The notes beneath the pieces are model-generated. The model was not told the DNA's origin. It did no database searches and saw nothing but the letters and a program-made list of their open reading frames with translations. The position numbers and the translations under genes were made by a program. From Spizellomyces sp. 'palustris' (lineage: Eukaryota; Chytridiomycota; Chytridiomycetes; Spizellomycetales; Spizellomycetaceae), in the NCBI GenBank assembly GCA_006535965.1, contig QEAR01000074.1, forward strand, positions 36,920 to 100,919: a stretch of DNA of 64,000 nt, in the 5' to 3' direction. Below are positions 11,177 through 23,944 of the stretch, one piece after another (positions within the stretch are counted from its first letter, which is position 1; every line of letters starts with the position of its first letter).

Positions 11177-11273
11177 GGCCTCCGAAACCTCCATTTCCCT
11201 CATCGTTAATCGTTTAGCAGTATTCAATTTGTTTGTGTAGAACAATATCTGTGGATCTGGTCGCTCGGTAATC

Positions 11274-13362
11274 ATGGCCTCCCAAGAAGCCCTCATCGTC
11301 GTGCCAGCGAGCGCCCCTATTATGGCCATTGGCATTCTCTTGTTGTCCATCTTTGCATGGAAACTCCTTTTCTCGTATCGTTCAACCATCCCAAATCCCG
11401 AGGGATCGTTACCTATTATCGGAAGCACTCTTCTCATTCGGCCATATCTAGATGGCAAGCGCTTTTTCAAATTTATTGTGGACCAGCAAAAACAACTGGG
11501 TGAGTGATGATGATGGGTAGAGTCTAATGGATCGTCGTTAATCATGCTTTAAAAAAGGTCCAATTTTCAATCTCAATATGCTGGGAGCGTTCACACCTGT
11601 TGTTTGCGACATAAAGGAGGCTCGTAAAATACTGACGGACTCTCAATTGGCGTATCGGGACAACACCTTCCAAAAGGCTGCAATTGGCATCGCCGAGCAC
11701 GCCTTGTTCATGTTACCCAGGTTTGAACGAGTATTGTAAATCTAGTGTATCACCCAACGCCTAACCTTATGGCTTGCAGTGGTTCCCAATGGAAATACCA
11801 CAGGAAGCTGGTCGCCCCCGCTTTCAGCCCCTTCCATCTACGGAAAATATTTGCAGAATCTGTGCAGCACACTGACGGTTTAATTAAAGCCTGGCGTTCC
11901 CTCATGTCATCGTCTCCTTCATCACCTCCCGTTGTCAATTTGCACCATCATATGCAATGTCTCACCCTCGATATTGTCGGCGCTGTTGCGCTAGGGGGAT
12001 ACTCGTTCAATTCTTTAGCCATGCTTGGAACCCCAGAGACCACAAACTACAAGACCGAACAAGTAACTGCTTTTGAATACCTTGTTCAAGCCGCTGGGGA
12101 CCGTTGGGGGTTGCCTCAGTGGATTTGGCCAATGTTGGGCGTGGGTAAGGAAGAAGTCAAACGTCCTTCCAAGGTTACTCGACAAGTCGCAATGGAGATT
12201 ATGGAAAAAAGGCGAGAGGAATTGAAAACTATCGGCGACACCCTTGATAAGAAGGAGATGGATGTTCTGGATAGACTCTTAACGCAGGGGTCGGATGGAG
12301 ACGCTGAGCCTTTGACCACCGAAGAACTGCTGGATGAGATTATCGGCTTTATTTTGGCAAGTGGCCCTTTTCATTTCCGCATATCTCATGTTTACTAATA
12401 TGGTTGTATTCGATTTTACCTTTCCAACTTTACAGGCAGGCCACGAGTGAGTGTGCTCTTGAAATACATCCGTTTGCATATGCCCCCTAACAAGAGCTTC
12501 TCTCCTCTGGTAGAACATCGTCGAACGCCGCTACAGCGACTTTGTTCCATCTCATACAGAAAGCTGCTTCTCTTCAAAGGCTTCTCAATGAGATCGACCA
12601 AGTTGTTGGAAAAGACGGCATCCTTACATGGGAGAACGTCCATGCTCTCAAGTAATGTTCTTTCGTTTCTTCTCGCCTGTCTGCCAGCAGTCCACTAAGC
12701 AACATGGGTATCTTAGGTATCTGGAACTTGTTGTGAAGGTCAGTAACTCCGTAGAGCACCGAGGCGTGTCGCTCGTCCCGTGCTTCTCATCATATGCAAA
12801 TCATTCACATTCAGGAAACGCTCCGTGTCAGCGGACCAGTTGCCATGATTGGTCGCAATATGACAAAAGATGCAGTCATCCTCGGCCACCATGTTCCAAA
12901 GAACGTGAGTATTTCCCTACTGCTCTGGTGTCGGTAGCGTCAGGTCATAACCCATGTGATGTTCCAGTCTCCTGTGATTTTGAACGTCAAAGGCATGCAG
13001 ACAGACCCTCGATACTGGGGACCTGATGCCGAGGAGTTTAGACCCGAACGATGGGAAGAAGCTAGAGATGAGACATCAGACGCAGCGTACATCCCTTTTG
13101 GTACGGGTCCCATGATGTGCGTTGGCTGGAAGATGGCTGTACTTGAAGTCAAGGTCGGTATTGTTCACATTTGAGCTGCTAAACAAACATCCCGTGACAC
13201 CAAACATCTGCTATTGGCATTCAGATCATCCTCATTCGGATTCTCCAAGAATTCTCTATGACGTTGCTCCCTGACCAAGACTTTTCTTGGACGGTGGATG
13301 GCATAACATGTGGATACAAAAAGGGAGTCCTCATCCATATTAAGGATCGGGAGACTTCATGA
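11274..13362 (+). CDS. Cytochrome P450 monooxygenase, microsomal type
   Basis: Heme-thiolate monooxygenase, anchored by an N-terminal membrane helix (IMAIGILLLSIFAWKLLF). Nine exons are read: 11274-11499, 11558-11720, 11780-12356, 12436-12446, 12514-12651, 12717-12738, 12815-12904, 12968-13153, 13225-13362. They sum to 1,551 nt, 516 residues, with all phases matching. Motifs: a Pro-rich hinge after the anchor, I-helix AGHETS, K-helix ETLR, FRPERW and heme loop FGTGPMMCVG. The heme Cys is present, but the Arg two residues before it in the canonical FxxGxRxCxG is Met. Exon 4 is only 11 nt (codes AGHE in part), and intron 3 uses a GC donor (GCAAGT) with a normal AG acceptor. Substrate unknown; the CYP family cannot be assigned by eye. 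It is convergent with the giant glycosyltransferase gene. Confidence 0.92.
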
Positions 13363-13589
13363 GAACCCTGCACCACTTACTGATTATGATACTACGCAAT
13401 GTACTGCACCCGTACAACTGACCGATTTTGGCGTGTTATCTGACTTGACTTTAAGAGTATGGAAGGTATGAAGGCTTGCGCTGATAATATAGTACCCAGT
13501 ATGCACAGTCCATATATTCCAGTGGTGTAGTATGTGTAATATTGTAGTTGTAGCGCAATGATAATCTTCGATATCCACCAATATGACAA

Positions 13590-16500
13590 TCAAGAAATAG
13601 GCAATTCTGACCTCTTCACCTGCTCGTAGAGTGGACCCAACCAGAGGATCTGCTCATGTTCTCTCCAATATCTCCGAACGGAGAAAACAGCCATGATCCG
13701 TTCGCGCAACTTCATTCCAAGTTTTCTTCGCATCTCCCTCACTCCAGGATACATGATCCTAGCTGCAAGCGAAGCACCGTCGTCTTCGACACCCAGAATG
13801 TCGTCCAGCTTGGTCGTCTGGTTCGCAACACCATCGGTCACAGTCAATACCCGCATTTGAGCGAGCGCGAGCTGCATTGGTCTGGACGGAGGGACAATCC
13901 AGCCAAATGTTTCTCCGATACGCGAATCCTGAATGACTTCGCGGCTTCCGCCTACGTCTGTGCAAACTACTGGAAGACCACAAAGACCCGCTTCCCCGAG
14001 GGCGAGAGGAAGACCTTCTGTGATTGATGAATTGACAAAGATGGAGCCAGTTGGTAGAGCTTTGGAAGGACTACCCAGACCCTTCATTATGACGTGCTTC
14101 TCAAGACCATAGTTAGCGATAGCCCGTGCACACTCGGTCGTGTATGGCGGATCTTTTTCCGCTGAGCCGTAAATGTGTAATCGATACGTATCAAGTTTGA
14201 AATCTCGCACAATGATGCGCGCTGCATTGATGGCATTCATTACATCTTTGACCGGAGAAATGTGAGAGAGCATGATGGCAGTGGGTTCACTTGGTTCTTG
14301 CGTGGGATCAGGATGGAACTTTGTAACGTCCATGCCGTTTAAGACAGGATTAATCCTCGCGTACATGGATGCCGCCTCGAGTGCATTCCCATATTTGCCT
14401 GCGGAAAAAATTAGGAAAGTTGCGTTAATGTGTTATTATAGAAGAACGTCCTCGACATGCTAAGTATTACCTCCTGCCAGCCACGCTTCCCAGTGAACAT
14501 TTTGCACACTAGTGCACGGGGTGATGTAATCCGCCCTATGAAAAAAGCGTATCTATCAGACAAAATCGTACCAGCGCTGAATTGGACGACAGATCATACC
14601 TGGCAAACACAACTCTGGCCACTAGCCTTGTAATACCGGCAAAGGCAATTTGCACAAACTTGGGCATAGCTTCATCTGTGCACAACCCAAACAATCGTTC
14701 TCTCCACAAGATCCCATGATCCCACACAATCAAGGAACTTCCGTGCAGCGACTTTGCGACGACACCAATAATCGCCTGAATTCCGTGATGAGACGCATGC
14801 ACGACAGGTACCGAGGGAATCTCCACCGTGAGAGGCATGAGCAAACGGGCAATGAGATCGAACATCATTTCGATATGGCGCAATGTTGGCGTTTCCGGAT
14901 CCAGGAGCTTTCCTTTACTCCACAACTCCCATGTATCTTGTAGCCATCCTTTGATCCAAGCTTCCTGAGTGAGAACATGGTTCCATGCAGTTGTCCAGTC
15001 GTACTGCAGAAAGAATATGTGAAAATCTATAAAGACCTTTTCATATTCATCAACATCATGCTCAGTGATCGGATCAAGAAGGCAACCCTTGATGAGCTTC
15101 TCAATCAGAGGTACAAACTGGGTTCTGACAACATGATTCGTTGTCCGTCGACTTTTCGCTTGCAGTGTGGTATACGGAATTGTTCGATGAATATTCTCGT
15201 TGGGTGTTCCAAAATCAAGATCCCAGAGTGGCACGTATGCAATGGAGTCTATGTGTTTTTCAATTGGGTAATCCTTTTGAACAAGTTCTGCCGAACCCAG
15301 TTCCGCGACTGCCGTCCAGCGAACACGGTGGAGACCGTGAATCAAATCGCGTCGACAGGATCCCACTCCTCCACCTCCCGTTGGCCAAGTTCCACTGTCT
15401 AGGTTCATAACCTGTAAGAGCTCGTTCGCTCGATTTTCCCGTATACTTTGGCGAATGGAGTGTCGGTTTTCCTCATCCAAATCGCCCTCTGCATATATTT
15501 TATGCGCATCACCTCCGCAACCCAAGATATACAGATCAGAGTACCTTATCTGGAGGTGAGTCCTTGTCACAGGCCGATCCAGCATTTGCAGCTCTGCGCT
15601 TAATTTGTGTTTCTGCTCCCGTAACACTCTCTGCGCGCCCTTAAATTCTCCCGCATCTCGCCTCCACCAATACGCGGAGAGGAGCGGTTCAGCACGCAAG
15701 AATCGCTCATCTAAATCTCGGGCAAAAGGTGCAGGTACGTCGCCCCTCCGCCAGGCGGCCCAAAGAATTTCCCTTCGTCGAAGAGTAGGGTAGGGTGCAG
15801 AATAATACTCGATACGCTCCAATTTTCCTAAAGGAGACTTGAGCGTATAGCTTTTGCGAGGTTTGGAGATTAACCCGGACACAAAGAACTCTGAACTAGA
15901 ATACAGGCTCGCAGGTGCCTGTGCAGTGAGCAAACTAAGAGGATCTTGTTCAATTTCGGAAGGTGTGGCAACGATAACTTCATCAGTTTGACCGGGTATC
16001 ACGCGGATGCTCTCATGACGAACATGCTGAGGATGAGAGTAATCAAACTTGGTGCGTACTACTGCAGGTTCGTGCTCTCGCTGTATTTCTACGGATATGA
16101 ACCTGGGCGAATCTTGAATTCCTCGTGATGATTTGGCATATTCGACTATCATTTTCCACGGCGATGGATAGGCTCCGTGAAAAACTCCAAGATTGGGTGT
16201 TCCCCATTTGTCGTACTCATACTTTGCTTGTATTGTGACCCACTTTCCGGTTCCTGCATCCTTGCGGCGTAGGGTTGCCTCTGTCACTACAACATTACCG
16301 TGCAACTGGGAAAACGTGTGTTCGTCTGTGCCTTCAAATGTTTTAGTGTCACTGTTCTTCCATTGCTGCGAATCCACAGCTTTGAGTACGACGTATCGAT
16401 GTTGGGCAACGATGGACGTTGGGTCTCGATAGACATAAACGTTACTCTTGCACGTATTCCCGCTGCTGTCGAAAATATGCTCGTGGGAAATACGGAGCGT

Positions 16501-19500
16501 CTTCTTGCCTTTTATAGTCATCTCCTCAAAGAAGGCTCGACTGACTGGTTTCATTCCACCGGGTTTCCAGTTTGGCGGTTTTGGTCCCCCAAGAGCATAA
16601 CGATCCACAGTTAGCCAATCTCTTCCCGATTGAGAATTTGTCTCACGTCCTGTCACTACGGCGACGATCGTGTGGGTAGCTCCATGGTACGTTTCTACGC
16701 ACGAAACGCCATGATGACCGTTTACAGAGCCACCATAATGGTGGATGCGTGAGAGTCCACGCTCCATTTGCTTCAACGTATTGTTTATCGCAGGATCCCA
16801 ACGGTACAGCGTCCCATGCTGCAATAGGTTCAATAGGCCCCTACTCATCCAATTAACAATTGCGCAAGGAAGACGCAATAGAAGAGTATGTGACGCGACT
16901 TCCCGTCCAAAGCGTTCATCCGCAGTGAGAGCCAAAAAGAGCGAAACCTGAATGTCTAAAGCAAGACTAAAGAAGCGAGTCCAAGCCGTGGGAGTATAGT
17001 GTTGCTTGGACAAGAGACCGCTGGAGGCTGAGAAAAGCCGTTCAAGTTTGTCGTTTTCTGCGTCGTAGAGCTTTTGAATGTTCAGAGCTAGGAGTGAGGC
17101 TAATATGCATTGGGATGCGTGGGCCTGTAAGTCGATCTCCTGTTTACCACCACATTTCGCCGAGAGTAACTTTATAATAGACATCGGCGCAGTGTCCAGA
17201 TACTTTGCCAAGTTACGTGGCAAGGCACCAATCTATTAGAGAGAAATTAGCACAAAAAATCATGATCGTAATTGCGACGTTACTCACCTCGATGGATTCA
17301 TCGAACGAATCCCACCACAGTCGAGCAACACCAACCAAGAAAAGGCGATCTTGATGGGATATCTTACGATTCCAGATCTCATCTACTTCTAAATTCAAAC
17401 AAGCCTTAGATGCCACAATATCCTTGGTCCTGCACCACATCGAGGCTTTTTCTCTATCATCTGCGACTCGCAGTTGGCGCTGTATCCTCGAAGGGAGTAC
17501 ATTCCGAACCCATTCTGCTTGTTCTTCTTTCAGCCATGCGTTGGAGATTCCCACAAACATCTCGGCGATGCAAGCGGCAGCGTGGGTCATGCCCTTTGCT
17601 TCTGCAACTTCGTGAAGCAAGGCCTCCAAAATGATAGTCAGATCTTCTTCATCCGCCGTTTCACTCTCTTTGGGTGGGAGGAACACGTACAGAAGGTGGG
17701 TAACTGCCGCTGGCCGCGCCGAGATGGCAGCATGTCCAATGCGAGCTGCTTGCAACGCCTCTTTGGATCTGAAAACTTTTAATTGTCCTAACCTGAAATC
17801 AGATAAAAGATCTTCAATCAAGGAGGCAATGGACGGAAAAGCAGTTCGTAATAGGTGTGACGGTGGTAGGCCGCCCATCGTCTCCAAAATGAACTGCAGA
17901 CGGGAACGTATTGAGTCCCCAAGAGAGGATGATGGTCGGATTTTTTGGCAGCTCTTCCTATTTGATATCAATTTTGCGGCGAGCAGACTGCGAGCCTTTT
18001 CAGTTGCAGGAGTAGTATGGTGACCAATATGCCGCTGCCCGGACGAGGTAAGGGCAGGAGCTAAAGCATAACATCTTATGAGTATTTTGACCATCGTCAA
18101 TGTTGGAACATATCACTTACAAACTTGGACTTTATAGTGAACGCTGCGGAGCTTTTCACTATATCGACTCGCAATGCACCCAAAGGCAAAGAGCCATCCA
18201 CTCGCAGCCGTCGCAACGACGGCGTATTCACTACTCGCCAGAATGCGGACCACTGCGACACCTACGCCGATGCTGATAACTATTGCGCTTGTTAGAAATA
18301 CATTGACCGTCGACTCCAAGGATGTGATAAACAACTTGGTGAATAGTCCAAGAAGCAACCCGGCAAACCCAAAGGCCGATAGACTGTATGTGTAGATAAG
18401 ATCCATGCGATCATCCTTGAACCCGATAGTAATTACACATGCCGTGGTAATAATGAGTATAAGGCCGCTGAACACAAGGAAGCGGCAGAGTTCACTAGCG
18501 TATATCTTTGATAGGGCTCTTCGATGACGTTTGATGATATCATCTGGTCCTTCACTCTCAGCAACGGACCTCATGGAAATACGCTTGTGTTTTTCATAAA
18601 ACTTGGTCAGAGTAAGCTCCAAAATCCCGGAGGACAAGAGGAGGTAGATAGTTCCTGCCAATGTTCCTTGCACGTAATCGCTTTCGATGCCATCTGTAAA
18701 GAAAAACAGTGCTTTTCCAGTTGCAAGGAGGACCGTCCATCGATCGGCAAAAAGGGTTACAAAATATAAGAAGCCGAAGGATATTGCAGGTAGCTCATTA
18801 TCGAACAAGATTCCACCGCGATTGAGCTTTTCGACGGTATACTTCTTCTTCAACTCCGCAATCGCTTGCTTAACCACGGCATCCCATTCGCTGGAAAATG
18901 GCTTTGGTGGCTTGATCCCTGATCGGGGTATGTACCATCCCATCAAGAGCTTTTCCCAGAACCAACTAGAAAGCCGCTTACGAACGAGAGGTTCCGTGCT
19001 TCTAGTGCGCAAGGCTTCCTCTGCTTGATAGCTGAACCATTCCGTAGCAAAACGCTCCCATCTGCGACTTCGCCGGCCGAAGGTATATACGTCTTCCTTG
19101 GGCAGTAACTCTGGCGGAGGGTGATGCTTCCCGTAAGCCTCCAGTATCTTTTCCCTTGGTGTAATATGGATCGCATCTGGCCACCGAAGGTATGCTGCCG
19201 CTATACGCGTATACGAGTATGTCATGTAGATTGTTGCAAGCATGAGAGAACCCACATACATAGACCAAGTTATGTAAGGATTGATAGTTTCGTTCAAGAC
19301 AAAACGGCAGATAAAGGCATTTGGGATTAAGATGGGGAGCATTTTCATGACAGCTGCAGGTCCTTGCGATTTAAAAAAATACTCTTCTGGGTCTCGCATT
19401 ATGATGAGCACACAAAAGAGTATCATAAATAGTCTAGTTTCAAGGACACTTAGCTATCAGTCGTCAGAATGAAATGGAATACAAAATGCTCACCCAAAGG

Positions 19501-22500
19501 AAATTGCGTAGACGAGGGTAAGTCCAGCAAGGATCAGGTCATCCGTTCGGTAGTAAGTTATACTCCCAAGCACGACGCCAAATACCGTGAATAGGAGGCA
19601 GGCAGCGGCAAGCCGACGGTAAAATGCGGCAATCATCACAGGGATACTTCGTTGATAGAAGTAATATGTCACTGTTCGCCCGATCGAATTCATTACAGCA
19701 CCGACTATCGGGAACATTACTTGATGGGAGATTTCATGCGTGAGAAAGGAGTACTAAACAACGCATACTGATGCCATACCAAGAAGAACAAGACTTGCGC
19801 TTTCTTGGACGTCGATGCTCATCTTGTCGCTTGCGAAGATACCTGAACCCAGTGTCACAACCAGTATGATGTCCAGCAGTATGGGATAAACAAATATATA
19901 AGCATTCAGAATGCTCTTCCCGAATGCTACCGTGGCCAACTCCGCTGATTCATCGTCAGGTTCGAAAACTGCAGTTCGCAGCTTGGTCACTTCCTCTACA
20001 TCCTTGTGTGTTTCCGTGACTTGCGGGATGCTTTTGTTTTTCTCCCTTTCAGCCACCTTCCTCAGCAGTGGGTGTAGCGCACCCGCCATTGACAGACTGT
20101 TCATCCCAAAGATTGTAACCAGATTACTGTTTGTTGTTATCATTTCCAAAGCTACCGCAACCTGATCGCGTTCAGGCAGGAACATGGGATTCATGGCTTC
20201 GAGAGCCACTAAAATCTCCTCGTATGCGTTTCGCCGTACTGCTTTCCAGAAGACCATAAAGAAATAGCATAGTGTCCAGAGCTCCCCTGGCCCCCCCAGA
20301 ACAGGACTCACTGGAACGGTCCCACCTCTCTTTCGTAGCTCAGAGGTTATACCTCTTGCAATCGCGAGGAGACGCTTACCACCATTATTGTCAAGAGTGC
20401 ACTGGGAAACATAGCGTCCCATTCTCATTTCTAACGTGTTGCGAGGCACGTAGCCATCAGCAAGATAGCATCTCACATTGTCAAGGTATCCTACATGTAA
20501 GAATCTCGGTTGCTCCCTGTTACTCCTTCCAACTGAGCAACAGACGGTTGGTACTTACGTTTGTGATCGATTAACCAATACTCGGATCGGACACTGAAGT
20601 ACCGACATAGCGCAGATAAGAATGAGATTTCTCCGCTGCCTAGCCGAGTGTCCACCCCCAACGCTTTTAGCGCTTTCGGACCGTCGCGTACAATGGTGAG
20701 AAGCTGAGAAGGGCAGGCATGATCAATCTGATAGATCAGCCGGGCGGGGCAAGGCAAGCTAAGATCTGACGAATCCCGCCGCTGTGCGCTATTTATAATT
20801 ATGGCAATGAGGGTCATTCACCCCATCTCAACAGTGCGCAGAATGAAAGCCTTCGTACCTGATGAGCGCTTCTGCCAATAGACATCGACCTGTCGACCAT
20901 CCGTACTTATATTTTAAATACAAATGCAGGACCGCTTCGCCTATTTGCGGATGGTTGTCCGAGATAAAAATATGGAAAGTACCATTTCGCACTCCCGCCA
21001 CAGCCCAGACAGGAATGTGAGGTGACCGATCCTTGACACCTGCCAAGAGTGCCGCTTTTGTCGGTAACCAGATCTGCGCTCGCTCGTCCAGCAAGTCACT
21101 CTTGAGGTCCGCAACTGCAGCTATGATGGCCTCGGAGCAGCTTTCTCGCAGCAGTGACAGGACCCACCTTGTTGCATTTGTCGGTTTATTTACAATGCCA
21201 GTGAGGACACTTATTAGACTGTCAAATTGTGCAAGGTGCTCTTTTGAAGGGCTTTTTTGATCGCTGAGATCAATATTGTATCGCGCCGAGGCCAGAAGGC
21301 GTTTATCCAGCAGCTCGAACATGACGCTCTGGGTGGCATGAGCAACAGCTTTCCGTCTGTTGCAACCATACCAATCCACTCCAAAGTATGTCACAGACGG
21401 TGCTGCATCAGGGATGGCATCACTCAAACTTCGGAGATGGTCTTCACGTGAAGGGCAATGGTCAGTCTCTAGATAGCAGGGTAGTTCCGGCAGCAAAGGT
21501 TTATAATAAATTGCGCCATCGAATTCCGACCACTGCTCACAACCCTCCATCCAGTCGCCCAAAGCATCAATAAGGTCGTTGGGGATATCAGATAGATCGT
21601 TAAAAATACGGTTCCAAAGATCCGCTGTAATTCGATAGGGACCCTTATTTCGAAGAGACGATACGTTTGCCTCCACTATGTCGCGACAACGGAGTATGTC
21701 TGCATGACTTGTCATCTCAAAAATACCATCCTCCCCTAAGTCGCGATATGCGGGTGGCTGAACGTCCGCCAGGGCGTCAAATCGGGAGCTTCCAGAGTAC
21801 CATGCAACAAAGTTCAGTCCTCCGGCCCAGTGTATATGTGCACGCACTAAGGCTGCAGGCAACTGCTGTGGAGGGCAGGCAACCATTTCAGTATTCAGTA
21901 CCAAGAAATCACTTCGCAGAGATGTTTCAAGGGAGAGCTTGGTCGTTAGACTTGCCAGCCATGACCTCGCTGCTCTAGTTTTCAGAACTAATGCTAAGTA
22001 ATGTGAGACATGTAAGCAATTATTCTGCCGAAGCTCACCCAAACAATATTCTTCGGGTCCCGTCGGTATCGAAAAAGATGTTTGTAACCATCAGTCCGTT
22101 GATTTTGTCCCGTAGGTCATCCCATATATTCATCCCATACTCATCGACGAATATCAGTGGTGCCGACCACCCGGCCTCCCTGGTTCCCCGAATTGCATTC
22201 AGTAGCTTCTCCACCTTACTGGGGTTGTCCTTCCGAAGTAAAATCCATTCCCTTAATCCAGTGAAGAGAAACCCAGAAATTGGACTGGGCATCGTAGCTA
22301 GACCAGCGGCGAGGTACGACATGACATATCGCGTGAAACTCGAAGCTGTCCCTCGATCAGTTTGAGCATATAACCGGTAGAGTTCACACACGTCTATTGA
22401 CAGGATAAGATGCGAGACTCTTCGAAGAACAATACGGCGAAAGGTATCAAAAAGGGGTGAAGATAGGCCTGAGGGTGGTCCATCAGCGAGATTGGCGAGG

Positions 22501-23358
22501 GAAGTTGCGGACCGCGAGCGCCAGAGCTTAGAAACTCGTGAAATAGTGCTCTTCTTTGACGAGACCGACCGGATGCTCTCAGACGAGAATGATCGACGCC
22601 GACGACCGTCTAGAGTTGTTCCTGTCGACTAAATTACACTCAATATGATGATACACCAGATAAGATCCCTTCTTTCAAGTACACCAGGAAACCGCGATAG
22701 CATTTTTACGTACGTTAGTGACAAGAGAATTGGCGCTGCCTCTGTTCTCCTCGTTTTCCCTATTCGATAGAGGTTCGTTCACATCTTCCTCTTGGGCCAA
22801 CTTTATTCCCAGTGGACTGGCATGTAGATCACGAAGTGCTTCGAACTTCAAGATCAATAGATCAACAGGTTTCCATTCCTCTGGCCTTGTCAGTAGATCA
22901 CTGAGATCCTCCGCTAAATACATGCCAAAATTGATGATCTTGGTGGCATTAAAATTGGAGGAATCGAAGAAAAGTCCTTCAGAAGTGGCATATCCGAGCC
23001 GATCGAGTACGGTGGAGAGCTTGGGCTTAGCGAACAGGGATTTGATGGAATGTAGCGAACTTCTTCGCCTCGCGTGGAGAGTAGACACATCATTGGACTC
23101 AGAAATCCTCGGTGCCTGCAAGTCAACCACGTTCGCTTGATTCAAGGTTGAATCGTCGGCATGCGTGGCATTGCGTCTTTGGGGGGCCGGGCTTCCTAAA
23201 GGAGATGGTACGGCCAGATTTGGCAAGCTCGCAGCCGATCCGCGATAAAAGGGCGTTGATGCAGCCGCAGAACCGCCGCGTTGCCCGCCCAAGACTTTCG
23301 GCGAACCTGGATTCGGAGAATCCGTCATCGCGAATGTGGGATTCCAAGGACTTCCCAA
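13590..23358 (-). CDS. gtb3: Giant polytopic GT4 glycosyltransferase, Gtb3/PelF-PelG-like exopolysaccharide synthase
   Basis: Likely polymerises and exports an amino-sugar exopolysaccharide at the plasma membrane (inference from the Gtb3 and Pel systems). Eleven exons (23358-22714, 22628-22039, 21974-20859, 20758-20559, 20490-19780, 19719-19494, 19433-18121, 18060-17288, 17232-14600, 14535-14471, 14398-13590) sum to 9,081 nt, 3,026 residues, every phase consistent. Regions: residues 1-200 Ser/Pro/Gly-rich and disordered; 200-1030 soluble, unrecognised; about 1030-1600 with roughly a dozen hydrophobic helices; 1600-2480 soluble; about 2490 onward the GT4 donor/acceptor fold. The GT4 start has a Gly-rich loop TGGGGVGSCRRDLI, as in the PelF N-terminal domain (DUF3492). 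Its C-terminal half has NGMDVTKFHP, LHIYGSAEKD and SITEGLPLALGEAG, a perfect E-x7-E. No in-frame stop remains after splicing. The deacetylase gene lies 586 bp upstream on the same strand. Confidence 0.85.
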
Positions 23359-23944
23359 GGAAGTGCTAGAACAGCGTCGTCAAAAAATCAGATTCTTGTA
23401 TATATTCCGTCAATCCTGAGGTAATCCTAGAATGGTGCTATATATAGGATATGCTTCACGTGTAAGGGCATCCCCGGAACCGAACAGGAGCATCGAAACC
23501 GGTTACTTGCAAGGGACTGGTAAGGGTGATGAAAGACGGACATTTTTAGTAGTATTGAGAGGGCAGATCTGAGATTGTATGGCTTGGGCAATTGTCGCAT
23601 GACCTCGCGCCAAAGGGGAGCTGAAAGCGACGGAATGAAATGCAGCTGTGAGTTCGTTGGCTATATTGGTGGTAGTCCACTTGGCGAAATGCGTACGCGG
23701 CAAGTCAAAAACATTCAGAATAGTTTCTATCAGTTGTCCCAAAATTATGGTGTGTCCAAGGGTACATTAGTGGGTGAATCATTGTATGGATGGCAGCATC
23801 TAAGAATATAGACAAGTAAGTGATTATCTACGTGGTAGGTCAAATAAGATTTTGGAACACTGCCACGGCAATTAAAAAAAGGGCAATGTACTCTCAGCAA
23901 CTCAATGACTTATATTTAAGATTTCAGCTCTAAGTTTGAGGCAG
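23359..23944 (-). promoter_or_regulatory. Upstream region of the giant glycosyltransferase gene / 3' flank of the deacetylase gene
   Basis: These 586 bp separate two co-oriented genes and must contain the 3' flank of the deacetylase gene and the promoter of the glycosyltransferase. The part nearest the glycosyltransferase is AT-rich (TATATTCC and TATATATAG runs at about 23399-23450). A short plus-strand frame at 23575-23811 has no family features. Confidence 0.4.

Noticed and set aside
14650-16951. Several plus-strand frames opposite the giant glycosyltransferase
   Set aside because: Antisense shadows of a long coding exon.
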